A stretch of 13,304 bases of DNA from Betaproteobacteria bacterium (GCA_947448675.1 CANFOR010000057.1:1-13304), one strand, 5' to 3'; shown: positions 1 through 6,685, counted from the stretch's first letter. Program-made: numbers and translations. The notes: generated by a model from the sequence alone, not told the origin.

Positions 1-696
1 CACTTTTGGAAGTACATGGCCATGGGCCCCGACGGAAAGCTGTACTTCAACATCGGCTCGCCACAAAATATCACCATGCCGACCTATAACGAGGCGTCCA
101 TCGTGCGCGTAGACCCGGCTACTGGCAAGATGGAAAGCTACGCCCAGGGCGTGCGCAACAGCGTCGGCATGGACTTTCACCCCGTCACCAAGCAGCTGTG
201 GTTTACCGAGCATGGCCGCGACTGGATGGGCACCGACCTGCCCAATGACGAGCTGAACGTGGCCAAAACCAAGGGCCAGCATTTTGGCTTTCCGTTCTGC
301 CACCAAGGCGACACGCCAGACCCGATCTACGGTCAAAGCCGCTCGTGCGATGAGTTCACGCCACCCGTGCTCAAGCTGGGTGCGCACATTGCGCCTTTGG
401 GGCTGAAGTTCTACACCGGCAACATGTTCCCAGCAGAGTACAAAAACAGCATGTTGATTGCCCAGCACGGCTCTTGGAACCGCGACCCCAAGCAGGGCTA
501 TAACCTGATTCGCGTCTCGCTCGACGCCGACGGCAAAGCCACCAAGCACGCCTTCATCGACGGCTTTTTAGAGAATGAAAAGGCCGACCCACCGATGTGG
601 GGCCGCCCGGTTGATATTTTGCAAATGAAAGACGGCTCGATTCTGTTCTCGGACGATTTCAATGGCATCATCTATCGCGTCAGCTACTCGAAGTAA
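1..696 (+). CDS. PQQ-dependent sugar dehydrogenase-like protein (glucose/sorbosone dehydrogenase family), C-terminal part
   Basis: The frame is open from the first base, so this is a partial gene with 231 visible residues and its start outside the window. The family is a six-bladed beta-propeller, usually periplasmic, that oxidises sugars or related alcohols and aldehydes with the cofactor PQQ. Visible family hallmarks are LYFNIGSPQN near the left edge, the propeller segment GVRNSVGMDFHP followed by LWFTEHGRDWMG and DELN, and the HIAPLGLKFY segment that supplies a cofactor-contacting histidine in relatives. The end is a normal propeller closure (ILFSDDFNGIIYRVSYSK). A c-type cytochrome begins 5 bp after the stop, which fits a dehydrogenase with its electron acceptor. 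The family call is strong. The substrate is unknown, and a PQQ-independent member with the same fold cannot be excluded. Confidence 0.87.
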   Translation, partial: HFWKYMAMGPDGKLYFNIGSPQNITMPTYNEASIVRVDPATGKMESYAQGVRNSVGMDFHPVTKQLWFTEHGRDWMGTDLPNDELNVAKTKGQHFGFPFCHQGDTPDPIYGQSRSCDEFTPPVLKLGAHIAPLGLKFYTGNMFPAEYKNSMLIAQHGSWNRDPKQGYNLIRVSLDADGKATKHAFIDGFLENEKADPPMWGRPVDILQMKDGSILFSDDFNGIIYRVSYSK

Positions 697-701
697 ACAC
701 C

Positions 702-1331
702 ATGACCCCATCCCTGCAAGTGCGTTTTTCTAGCGTGCAAAGCAAGGGCAAAACGGCAGCTTTATCGGCTGCCGTTTTTGTTCTGACTTTGGCCTGTGCC
801 CCGGTTTTTGCGGGGGTGGAAGAGGGCCGCGCCAAGGCGGCGGTCTGCGGTGCCTGCCACGGCGTGGACGGCAACTCGCTGCTGCCCAATATCCCTTCGC
901 TGGCCGGGCAGCCGCAGCAGTTCATCGTCACCGCGCTCTACATGTTCCGTGAGGGCAAACGCGTCAACGAGCAAATGAGCCCCTTTGCCGAGAAGCTGAG
1001 CAATGCCGACTTGAAAGACCTCGCCCAGTATTTTGCGGCGCAAAAACTCGCTGCGCCTACCACCCAGGCGGCGGCGGGCACGGTTGAAAAAGCGGCAGCT
1101 ATTACGCAAGCCAACAACTGCGTGGCCTGCCATACCCCCAGCTTGGTGGGGCAGCAGCACATTCCGCGTTTGGCCGGGCAGCAGCAAGCCTATTTGCTCG
1201 ACCAGTTGCAAAAGTTCAAAGCCGGAACCCGCCCCGAGTTTGATGGCACCATGACCTCAGCGGCCCAGGCGCTGCAAACCGCCGACTTGCCGCTCTTGGC
1301 CGAGTACTTGGCTACTTTGCTGGTGCCTTAA
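702..1331 (+). CDS. diheme c4-type cytochrome c, periplasmic
   Basis: A 209-residue protein with two class I cytochrome c domains. Heme sites are C49-GA-C52-H53 and C140-VA-C143-H144. Likely axial methionines are M92 (in EQMSPFAEKLS) and M184 (in GTMTSAAQAL), the spacing typical of cytochrome c4. A signal peptide is visible: a basic segment to residue 17, a hydrophobic core at about 19-33 and an AxA-like cut after A37 (PVFA-G). C32 makes a poor lipobox, since position -3 is Thr. The likely role is to take electrons from the sugar dehydrogenase 5 bp upstream and pass them to a terminal oxidase. The Shine-Dalgarno sequence before the ATG is weak (GAAG), so translational coupling to the upstream gene is plausible. 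Oddly, the hydrophobic core is encoded by a perfect terminator-like hairpin. The TAA stop overlaps the convergent lspA stop by 4 bp. Confidence 0.88.
   Translation: MTPSLQVRFSSVQSKGKTAALSAAVFVLTLACAPVFAGVEEGRAKAAVCGACHGVDGNSLLPNIPSLAGQPQQFIVTALYMFREGKRVNEQMSPFAEKLSNADLKDLAQYFAAQKLAAPTTQAAAGTVEKAAAITQANNCVACHTPSLVGQQHIPRLAGQQQAYLLDQLQKFKAGTRPEFDGTMTSAAQALQTADLPLLAEYLATLLVP
750..779 (+). terminator. terminator-like hairpin inside the cytochrome signal-peptide codons
   Basis: Perfect 11-bp arms, AAAACGGCAGC (750-760) and GCTGCCGTTTT (768-778), enclose a 7-nt loop, and the second arm runs into a T tract ending at 779. It lies 54 bp after the sugar dehydrogenase stop and looks like an intrinsic terminator, but it falls at codons 17-26 of the cytochrome. 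Because the arms begin with A and end with T, the minus strand has the same form, so it could also stop transcripts running antisense past lspA. The hairpin is seen directly. Its role as terminator or attenuator is inference. Confidence 0.6.
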
Positions 1332-1837
1332 CGGGCCCTGCGCACGCGCAAAATTTCGTCCAATACCAAGCAGGCCGCACCCACGCTAATGGCGCTGTCG
1401 GCCACGTTAAAGGCCGGAAAGTGCCCGCCACCGAACACCGGTGCCAGCCAAGCCCAGTGGAAGTCTAAAAAGTCCACCACATAGCCGTGCAGCAAGCGGT
1501 CGAGCACATTGCCAATCGCGCCGCCCAGGATGCAGCTCATGGCGAAGGAAAACAGTTTTTGCCCTGCGTGCGAGCGCAGCATCCAGACGATGAAGCCCGC
1601 CGCCAGCAAGCCAATGCCAGTGAAGAACCAGCGCTGCCAGCCCGATGCCGCCGCCAAAAACGAGAAGGCAGCGCCGGTGTTGTGCCAACGCACGACGTTG
1701 AAAAAGCTGGTTACCCGGGTGGCGTCACCAAGCTGGTAGTAGCCCAAGATAAGCACTTTAGTGAACTGGTCGGCCAAGAAGATGATGAGGGCCAGGCCCA
1801 GCCAGGGCAGCATGCCGGAGGAGTTGTGTTTTGCCAT
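1328..1837 (-). CDS. lspA: lipoprotein signal peptidase II (LspA)
   Basis: A 169-residue inner-membrane aspartyl protease that removes signal peptides from diacylglyceryl-modified prolipoproteins. The ATG at 1837 gives MAKHNSSGMLPW, a normal N-terminus; a longer in-frame start at 1966 would overlap ileS and is unlikely. Four hydrophobic segments lie at about residues 11-33, 70-88, 97-111 and 142-160. The catalytic aspartates are expected at D122 (GYVVDFLDFHW) and D147 (FNVADSAIS), with the conserved GGAIGNVLDR at 105-114. Upstream, AAGG lies about 8 nt before the start. The ileS stop is 11 bp upstream, so the two genes are almost certainly cotranscribed. The TAA stop is shared within the 4-bp TTAA overlap with the convergent cytochrome gene. 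Confidence 0.96.
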   Translation of the reverse strand: MAKHNSSGMLPWLGLALIIFLADQFTKVLILGYYQLGDATRVTSFFNVVRWHNTGAAFSFLAAASGWQRWFFTGIGLLAAGFIVWMLRSHAGQKLFSFAMSCILGGAIGNVLDRLLHGYVVDFLDFHWAWLAPVFGGGHFPAFNVADSAISVGAACLVLDEILRVRRAR

Positions 1838-1848
1838 GGTGCTTGCCT

Positions 1849-4710
1849 TTAAGCGGCGAGGCGGGCTTCGCCGCTGCCAAACAAGTTGCTGGTGCAGCGA
1901 TTGCACAGGCCCGGATGGGTCGCGTCGTGCCCAACGTCGATGCGGTAGTGCCAGCACCGCTCGCATTTGGCATGTAATGAGGCTGAAACGCCCGTAAAAT
2001 ATGCGTCTCCAGCTATCAAATTTATAGCTGATGTGATGAAAACGAACTTCAAATCTTCACCCAAACTGGCCAGCACAGCGTGGTCTTCAGCTCCCACAGT
2101 GAGCCGCACTTCGGCTTGCAAAGAGGAGCCCACTTTGCCCTCGGCGCGCAGGGCCTCGATGTCTTTGTTGACGGCGTCGCGCAGGCTGCGGATGCGGCTC
2201 CATTTGGCCAGCAGTGCTTCGTCGGCGGCGGGCAATTGGGCATAGGTTTCCAGGTAAATCGACTCGCTATCGCCCACCAGCTGCCATGCCTCTTCCGCGG
2301 TGAAGCTCAAGAAGGGCGCCATCCAGCGCAGCATGGCCTGGGTAATGTGGTGCAGGGCGGTTTGCGCGCTGCGCCGAGCGTGGCTGTTTGCGGCGCTGGT
2401 GTAGAGCCGGTCTTTGAGCACGTCGAGGTAAAAGCCGCCCAGGTCTTCGCTGCAATAGAGCTGCAGTTTGCCGACCACGGGGTGGAATTCGTAGACCTCG
2501 TAGTGCGCCAAAATCTCGGCTTGCAACTGTGCCGCGCGGCCCATGGCGTAGCGGTCAATCTCCAGCATGTCGGCCATGGGCACGGCATCTTTGGCGGCGT
2601 CGAAGTCGCTGATGTTGGCCAGCAAAAATTTGAGCGTGTTGCGAATGCGACGGTAGGTGTCTACCACGCGGGCCAAGATTTTGTCGTCAATGGCCAAGTC
2701 GCCCGAATAGTCGGTACTGGCGCACCACAGGCGCAAAATTTCGGCGCCCATTTTGTCGCTCACCACCTGGGGCGCGACCACATTGCCCAGGCTTTTGCTC
2801 ATCTTGCGGCCTGAGCCGTCGACGGTAAAGCCGTGGGTCAGCAGGCCACGGTAGGGCGCGCGGCCGTACATGGCAGCGCTGGTGAGCAGAGAGCTGTGGA
2901 ACCAGCCGCGGTGCTGGTCATGGCCTTCCAAATACAGGTCGGCCTCGGGGCCGGTGTTGTGCGCGTGCAGGTAGTGGCCCTGCGCGTCTTTGTCGCCATG
3001 GCTGCCTTTGAGCACGGTGGTGTGGGTGGTGCCGGAGTCGAACCACACCTCCAAGATGTCGGTGCTTTTGTCGTAAAACATGCCGCTTTCAGGGCCCTCT
3101 GTGCCGAGCACATCGGTGGCGCTGAGCTTGCTCCAGGCTTCGACGCCGCCTTGTTCCACAATGGCTGCGGCTTGGTCGATCAGCTCCAGCGTGCGTGGGT
3201 GCAGTTCGCCGGTGGCCTTGTGGGTGAAGAAGGGGATGCCAACACCCCAATTGCGCTGGCGGCTGATGCACCAGTCGGGCCGGCCGGCGATCATGCCCTG
3301 CAGGCGGGCACGACCGTTCTCGGGGTAGAACTGGGTGGCCTCTATCGCGGCCAACGCGGTGGCGCGCAGGCTTTGCGGGGCTTTGTCGGTGGTGAAGACT
3401 CCCGCGCCATCGTCCATGCGGATGAACCACTGCGCCGAGGCGCGGTAGATCACCGGCGTTTTGTGGCGCCAGCAATGCGGGTAGCTGTGTTCGATGGTCT
3501 GGGTGGCAAACAAACGGCCCGCATCGCGCAGTGCGTCGATGACCACAGGCGCGGCCTTCCAGATGAACTGCCCGCCAAACAAAGGCAGGTCGGGTGCATA
3601 GACGCCATTGCCTTGCACAGGGTTGAGCACTTTGTCGTAGGTGATGCCGTTTTTGATGCAGGAGTTGAAGTCTTCTACGCCGTAAGCGGGTGAGGAATGC
3701 ACTACGCCGGTGCCGTCCTCGGCCGTTGCGTAGTCTGCCAAGAAGACTGGGCTCTTGCGTTCATAGCCGGGGTGTACGTGGGCCAATGGATGCGTGAAGT
3801 TAATCAAGCCCAATTTTTCACCCACACAGGTGGCCAGCACCGCACCCGCGAGGCCGTAGCGTTCTAAGCATTTGTTTACCAAGACCTCGGCCAGTACCAG
3901 CAGGCCGCGCGGCGTATCGACCAGCGCGTAGCTCAGCTCGGGGTTGAGGTTGAGCGCTTGGTTGGCGGGGATGGTCCAGGCGGTGGTGGTCCAGATCACG
4001 GCGAAGGCATCTTTGTCTAAGTTTGGCAAGCCAAAGGCAGCTGCCAGCTTCTCAGGCTCGGCGCACAAAAAGCCTACGTCCAATGTCTGCGACTTTTTAT
4101 CGGCGTATTCAATCTCAAACTCAGCCAAAGATGAGCCGCAGTCAAAGCACCAGTAAGTGGGTTTCAGGCCCCGGTAGACAAAGCCGCGCTCGACGACGCG
4201 CTTTAAGGCGCGCAACTCGTTGGCTTCGGTGGCGAAGTCCATGGTTCGGTAAGGCTTGTCCCACTGGCCGAGCACGCCCAAACGTTTGAAGTCGGCCATT
4301 TGCTGGGCGATTTGCTCGGTGGCAAAGGCGCGGCTTTTGGCCTGCACTTCGTCTCGGCTGAGCTTGCGGCCGTAGAGCTTTTCTATGGCGTTTTCAATCG
4401 GCAAACCATGGCAGTCCCAGCCAGGGATGTATTGCGCGTCCATGCCGCTTAGTTGGCGCGCTTTGACGATCATGTCTTTCAAAATTTTGTTGGCTGCATG
4501 GCCTACATGCAGTTGACCATTGGCGTAGGGCGGGCCGTCGTGCAAGATGAATTTGGGCTTGCCCAGGCGTGCGTCGCGCAGTTTTTTGTACACGCCTTTG
4601 TCGTCCCATTCTTTGACCCAGCCCGGCTCGCGCTTGGGCAGATCTCCCCGCATGGGGAAGGGGGTGTCGGGCAGGTTCAGGGTGGCGCGGTAGTCAACTT
4701 TTTCGGTCAT
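1849..4710 (-). CDS. ileS: isoleucyl-tRNA synthetase
   Basis: A 953-residue class Ia aminoacyl-tRNA synthetase that charges tRNA-Ile in the cytoplasm and edits mischarged valine. The ATG at 4710 gives MTEKVDYRATLNLPDTPFPM, matching bacterial IleS; an in-frame start at 4803 adds a proline-rich, non-conserved tail and was rejected. The HIGH-type signature is H68-VG-H71 after GPPYANGQL, and KMSKS is at 636-640. The editing domain lies between them, with TTTAWTIPANQALNLNPE near its beginning. A C-terminal zinc finger uses C916, C919, C936 and C939. It lies 149 bp after ribF and 11 bp before lspA. Oddly, the stretch at about residues 894-915, just before the zinc finger, is encoded by an interspersed repeat that also occurs near 5885 and 12902. 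No convincing Shine-Dalgarno sequence precedes the ATG. Confidence 0.97.
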   Translation of the reverse strand: MTEKVDYRATLNLPDTPFPMRGDLPKREPGWVKEWDDKGVYKKLRDARLGKPKFILHDGPPYANGQLHVGHAANKILKDMIVKARQLSGMDAQYIPGWDCHGLPIENAIEKLYGRKLSRDEVQAKSRAFATEQIAQQMADFKRLGVLGQWDKPYRTMDFATEANELRALKRVVERGFVYRGLKPTYWCFDCGSSLAEFEIEYADKKSQTLDVGFLCAEPEKLAAAFGLPNLDKDAFAVIWTTTAWTIPANQALNLNPELSYALVDTPRGLLVLAEVLVNKCLERYGLAGAVLATCVGEKLGLINFTHPLAHVHPGYERKSPVFLADYATAEDGTGVVHSSPAYGVEDFNSCIKNGITYDKVLNPVQGNGVYAPDLPLFGGQFIWKAAPVVIDALRDAGRLFATQTIEHSYPHCWRHKTPVIYRASAQWFIRMDDGAGVFTTDKAPQSLRATALAAIEATQFYPENGRARLQGMIAGRPDWCISRQRNWGVGIPFFTHKATGELHPRTLELIDQAAAIVEQGGVEAWSKLSATDVLGTEGPESGMFYDKSTDILEVWFDSGTTHTTVLKGSHGDKDAQGHYLHAHNTGPEADLYLEGHDQHRGWFHSSLLTSAAMYGRAPYRGLLTHGFTVDGSGRKMSKSLGNVVAPQVVSDKMGAEILRLWCASTDYSGDLAIDDKILARVVDTYRRIRNTLKFLLANISDFDAAKDAVPMADMLEIDRYAMGRAAQLQAEILAHYEVYEFHPVVGKLQLYCSEDLGGFYLDVLKDRLYTSAANSHARRSAQTALHHITQAMLRWMAPFLSFTAEEAWQLVGDSESIYLETYAQLPAADEALLAKWSRIRSLRDAVNKDIEALRAEGKVGSSLQAEVRLTVGAEDHAVLASLGEDLKFVFITSAINLIAGDAYFTGVSASLHAKCERCWHYRIDVGHDATHPGLCNRCTSNLFGSGEARLAA
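1965..2029 (-). repeat. interspersed repeat copy A, inside ileS
   Basis: About 65 nt, read on the minus strand from 2029. It starts AGCTATAAATTTGATAGCTG, continues with ACGCATATTTTACGGGCG and ends TTTCAGCCTCATTACATG. The leading part is a near palindrome. It shares the 11-mer AATTTGATAGC with copy B (5885-5949) and the string CGCATATT with copy C (12902-12966). By eye it matches B at about 26 of the first 40 positions and C at about 24 of the first 32. Here it is translated in frame as IleS residues 894-915. I associate this pattern with short intergenic repeats of Comamonadaceae; that link is from memory, not from a search. Confidence 0.6.
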
Positions 4711-4786
4711 GGCGGTGGTGGCAAATGGCAGCAGGTGTTTAGGGGGCCGCTGCACCGGGGCAGTAAGGCCAATGTGGGCAGGGGCG

Positions 4787-4808
4787 GGGCAAGCGCTGGG
4801 CAAGCGCT
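4787..4808 (+). repeat. tandem duplication of an 11-mer in the ribF-ileS gap
   Basis: GGGCAAGCGCT occurs twice with no spacer (4787-4797 and 4798-4808), in the 149-bp gap between ribF and ileS. Each unit holds the palindromic core AGCGCT. It may be a chance slippage duplication; no regulator is known to me for it. Confidence 0.6.
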
Positions 4809-4834
4809 GTGTCAGGGCAGATTATGCGGGGCTC

Positions 4835-4860
4835 ACGGGGCTGGCACCCCGCAGCCCCGT
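4835..4860 (-). other. GC-rich hairpin at the ribF stop codon
   Basis: Perfect 9-bp arms, ACGGGGCTG (4835-4843) and CAGCCCCGT (4852-4860), with an 8-nt loop. The hairpin begins at the ribF TGA. No T tract follows on the minus strand, so it is not a standard intrinsic terminator and ribF-ileS read-through remains likely. It may slow transcription or protect the 3' end of a processed ribF message. Confidence 0.5.
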
Positions 4861-5879
4861 CAAATTCGGGCGGGGGGCGAGGCTGCAAACCAAGCGCGTG
4901 CCTCAACGCAGTCTTGGCGTATGCCATGCGTGAGGGCGTCTAGGCCATCGTAGCGGCGTTCGTCGTGCAGTTTGTGTAGCAGTTCCACGCGGATGATTTT
5001 AGCGTAGCCGCCCTCGGTTCCCAGAGCTTGCGGCCAGTCGAGGCAATAGGTCTCTAGCAACACCCGGCCACCGTTGACGTCGGTTGCATCGAGCGAGGGC
5101 CGTACCCCTAGGTTGGCCACGCCTTGCAGCGGGGTCTTCGACAGGCCATGCACGCGCACTGCAAAGATGCCGCTGGCCGCGCTGTGCCAATGGCTAAAGC
5201 GCAGGTTGAGCGTGCGAAAACCGTCGCCCAAGCCCTGTGCGCTCTCGGCCAAACTGCGCCCCAGCTTGCGCCCGTGCACCACATGGCCGCTGATGCTATA
5301 GGGGCGACCGAGCAGGGCGGCGGCGTCTTGCATGCGGCCAGCGCTGAGCGCGGCACGCACAGCGGAGCTGGATACGCGCAGGCCGTGCACCTCGTAGCTG
5401 TTCATGCGCGCGACGTCAAAACCGCTCTCGTTGCCCAGGCGGTCGAGCAGGGCGTAGTCGCCAGCGCGTTTGGCGCCGAAGCGGAAATCGTCACCCACCA
5501 AAACATAGCGGGCATGCAGGCCTGCCAACAGCACCTCGCTCACAAAGGCTTCGGGCGGCATAGCCGCCAAGCGCGCATCAAAGGGCATGACCACGCATTG
5601 CTCGACGCCGCAGCGTGCCAGTTCGGTGAGTTTGTCGCGCAGGGTGGCAATGCGTGCGGGAGCTAGCTCGGGTTTACGCAAGCTGGTGGCAAAGTAGTCG
5701 CGCGGGTGCGGTTCAAAGATCATCACGCAGCTTTTCAAGCCGCGGTGTTGGGCTTCGTTGCGCAGCAGGGCGATCATGGCCTGATGGCCGCGGTGCACGC
5801 CGTCAAAATTGCCAATGGTCAGCGCACAGCCCTGCGTTGCTGCGGAAAGGTGTTGGCGAAAGCCCCGAATGACCTGCAT
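4860..5879 (-). CDS. ribF: bifunctional riboflavin kinase / FMN adenylyltransferase
   Basis: A 339-residue cytoplasmic enzyme that phosphorylates riboflavin to FMN and adenylates FMN to FAD. The N-terminal nucleotidyltransferase domain carries TIGNFDGVHRGH at 21-32 (GNFDGVH plus the HxGH-type histidines), FEPHPRDYF at about 55-63, VGDDFRFG at 128-135 and the turn VSSSAVRAAL at 169-178. The C-terminal kinase domain begins near GRPYSISGHVVHG (191-203) and includes LLETYCLDW (about 274-282) with its likely catalytic glutamate. Oddly, between GRKLGRSL and FRTLNLRF there is an extra stretch (about residues 211-220), and the usual PTxN motif reads RTLN, keeping the Thr and Asn. The product supplies FAD for the acyl-CoA dehydrogenases, though that link is metabolic and not operonic. 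A repeat copy with a good promoter begins 5 bp upstream of the ATG. Confidence 0.95.
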   Translation of the reverse strand: MQVIRGFRQHLSAATQGCALTIGNFDGVHRGHQAMIALLRNEAQHRGLKSCVMIFEPHPRDYFATSLRKPELAPARIATLRDKLTELARCGVEQCVVMPFDARLAAMPPEAFVSEVLLAGLHARYVLVGDDFRFGAKRAGDYALLDRLGNESGFDVARMNSYEVHGLRVSSSAVRAALSAGRMQDAAALLGRPYSISGHVVHGRKLGRSLAESAQGLGDGFRTLNLRFSHWHSAASGIFAVRVHGLSKTPLQGVANLGVRPSLDATDVNGGRVLLETYCLDWPQALGTEGGYAKIIRVELLHKLHDERRYDGLDALTHGIRQDCVEARAWFAASPPARI

Positions 5880-5894
5880 GGTGGTGTTATGAAT

Positions 5895-5923
5895 TTGATA
5901 GCAGCTTACGCCCGATTTATAGG
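5895..5923 (+). promoter_or_regulatory. weaker candidate promoter toward the HNH gene
   Basis: On the plus strand, TTGATA (5895-5900) lies 17 nt before TATAGG (5918-5923), giving 5/6 and 4/6 matches to sigma-70 boxes. It overlaps the ribF promoter on the other strand. It would leave a leader of about 100 nt before the HNH start, so this assignment is tentative. Confidence 0.28.
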
Positions 5924-5944
5924 GTCTTCTAGCCGATTTGTCAT
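5916..5944 (-). promoter_or_regulatory. candidate sigma-70 promoter of ribF (and probably ileS-lspA)
   Basis: On the minus strand the -35 box is ATGACA (5944-5939, 5 of 6 to TTGACA), followed by exactly 17 nt and the -10 box TATAAA (5921-5916, 5 of 6 to TATAAT). Initiation would fall near 5909, leaving a leader of about 30 nt before the ribF ATG. It lies wholly within repeat copy B. The boxes are seen directly; activity is inferred. Confidence 0.55.
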
Positions 5945-6019
5945 GAAAACAGGGTATATTTTGCCTGCAAGCTCGTTGGATTGTTTTTCTGGTCGTGTCT
6001 CTGGTGGTTTTTCACTGTG

Positions 6020-6025
6020 AGGAGG
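6020..6025 (+). promoter_or_regulatory. ribosome binding site that fixes the TTG start of the HNH gene
   Basis: AGGAGG at 6020-6025 is a full Shine-Dalgarno match, 6 nt before the TTG at 6032. The earlier in-frame ATG at 5981 has no such site, which decides the start. Confidence 0.75.
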
Positions 6026-6031
6026 TTCAGT

Positions 6032-6589
6032 TTGAAGGTCTTGAAGCTATCAGCCCAAGGGCTGCCACAGTCGTGGATTTCGCTGGAACAAGCGGTGATT
6101 CACTATGCCTCCGCCGAAGTGCGCTGGGAGTCGGGCGCAGAGGTGGCCGTGTTTCACGGTGGCCACAATGCGGTGACGGGTCGGCAGTCCATCATCCACA
6201 TCAACAGCATTATTGGCACCCGGGGCGTGCCCGGCATCAATCCCTTCGACTTGAAGCCGGGTCTGACCAATAGCAAACTTTTTGCGCGTGACCGCAATAT
6301 CTGCGCCTACTGCGGCGAGCAACACCATGAAGAAGTGCTGACGCGCGAACACATCATTCCCTATGCGCAAAACGGCCAAGATGTGTGGATGAATGTGGTC
6401 ACCGCCTGCCGTGCTTGCAATCACCGCAAAAGCAGCCGCACGCCGGAGCAAGCGCGCATGCCCTTGCTGTACACGCCTTATGTGCCTACGCTCTGGGAAG
6501 ATTTCATTTTGCGCAATCGCCGCATCTTGGCTGACCAAATGGAGTTTTTGATGGCGCATTTGCCGCGCCATTCGCGCTTGGCGGCTTGA
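6032..6589 (+). CDS. HNH endonuclease family protein, orphan
   Basis: A 185-residue protein starting MKVLKLSAQGLPQSWISLEQ from a TTG codon placed 6 nt after AGGAGG. An in-frame ATG at 5981 would add a hydrophobic tail with no ribosome site and was rejected. The C-terminal half is a zinc-supported HNH (beta-beta-alpha-metal) nuclease domain: C91-AY-C94 and C126-RA-C129 as zinc knuckles, R105-E-H107 as the first HNH element, N121, and N130-H131. The N-terminal ~80 residues (VRWESGAEVAVFHGGHN, HINSIIGTRGVPGINPF) form a family-specific domain I cannot name. The ending LADQMEFLMAHLPRHSRLAA is typical of this Burkholderiales family as I remember it. No methyltransferase, toxin or phage partner is adjacent. 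The fold suggests DNA cleavage or nicking, but the biological role is unknown. Confidence 0.88.
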   Translation: MKVLKLSAQGLPQSWISLEQAVIHYASAEVRWESGAEVAVFHGGHNAVTGRQSIIHINSIIGTRGVPGINPFDLKPGLTNSKLFARDRNICAYCGEQHHEEVLTREHIIPYAQNGQDVWMNVVTACRACNHRKSSRTPEQARMPLLYTPYVPTLWEDFILRNRRILADQMEFLMAHLPRHSRLAA

Positions 6590-6616
6590 GGCTCGACGTT
6601 CTCGGCTAAAGACAAG

Positions 6617-6682
6617 GCCTCCTCGGTTACTGAGGCTGAGGCGCGCTTGGCGTTAGCGCGTTCTTACGCTGCTAGCGCAGCG
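6617..6682. other. cluster of three small hairpins between convergent genes
   Basis: The 96-bp gap between the convergent HNH and surface-protein genes holds CCTCGG/CTGAGG (6621-6635, loop TTA, one G-T pair), CGCGC/GCGCG (6642-6660) and a perfect CGCTGC/GCAGCG with loop TAGC (6667-6682). None is followed by a T tract on either strand, so they may act as weak bidirectional terminators or as mRNA 3'-end stabilisers. Confidence 0.35.
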
Positions 6683-6685
6683 CGT

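Larger units (their letters stand above)
5885..5949 (+). repeat. interspersed repeat copy B, upstream of ribF
   Basis: About 65 nt starting TGTTATGAATTTGATAGCAG, then CTTACGCCC, and ending AGCCGATTTGTCATGAAAA. It aligns without gaps to copy C over 65 positions at roughly half identity and shares the 11-mer AATTTGATAGC with copy A. It fills most of the 152-bp space between the divergent ribF and HNH genes, so it contains or abuts the start signals of both. Confidence 0.6.

Noticed and set aside
2080..3693. Plus-strand open frames (244 and 286 codons) opposite ileS
   Set aside because: They mirror the codon pattern of ileS on the other strand, and the products have no motifs or sensible composition.
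5955..5960. TATATT as a -10 box for the HNH gene
   Set aside because: No -35 box at 16-18 nt; the nearest TTGTCA gives only an 11-nt spacer, and there is no extended TG motif.
5981..6031. ATG at 5981 as start of the HNH gene
   Set aside because: The added residues are hydrophobic and unlike the family, and AGGAGG sits just before the TTG at 6032.
6032..6589. HNH gene as part of a defence or mobile element
   Set aside because: The neighbours are housekeeping and surface genes, with no integrase, methyltransferase, toxin pair or terminal repeats seen.
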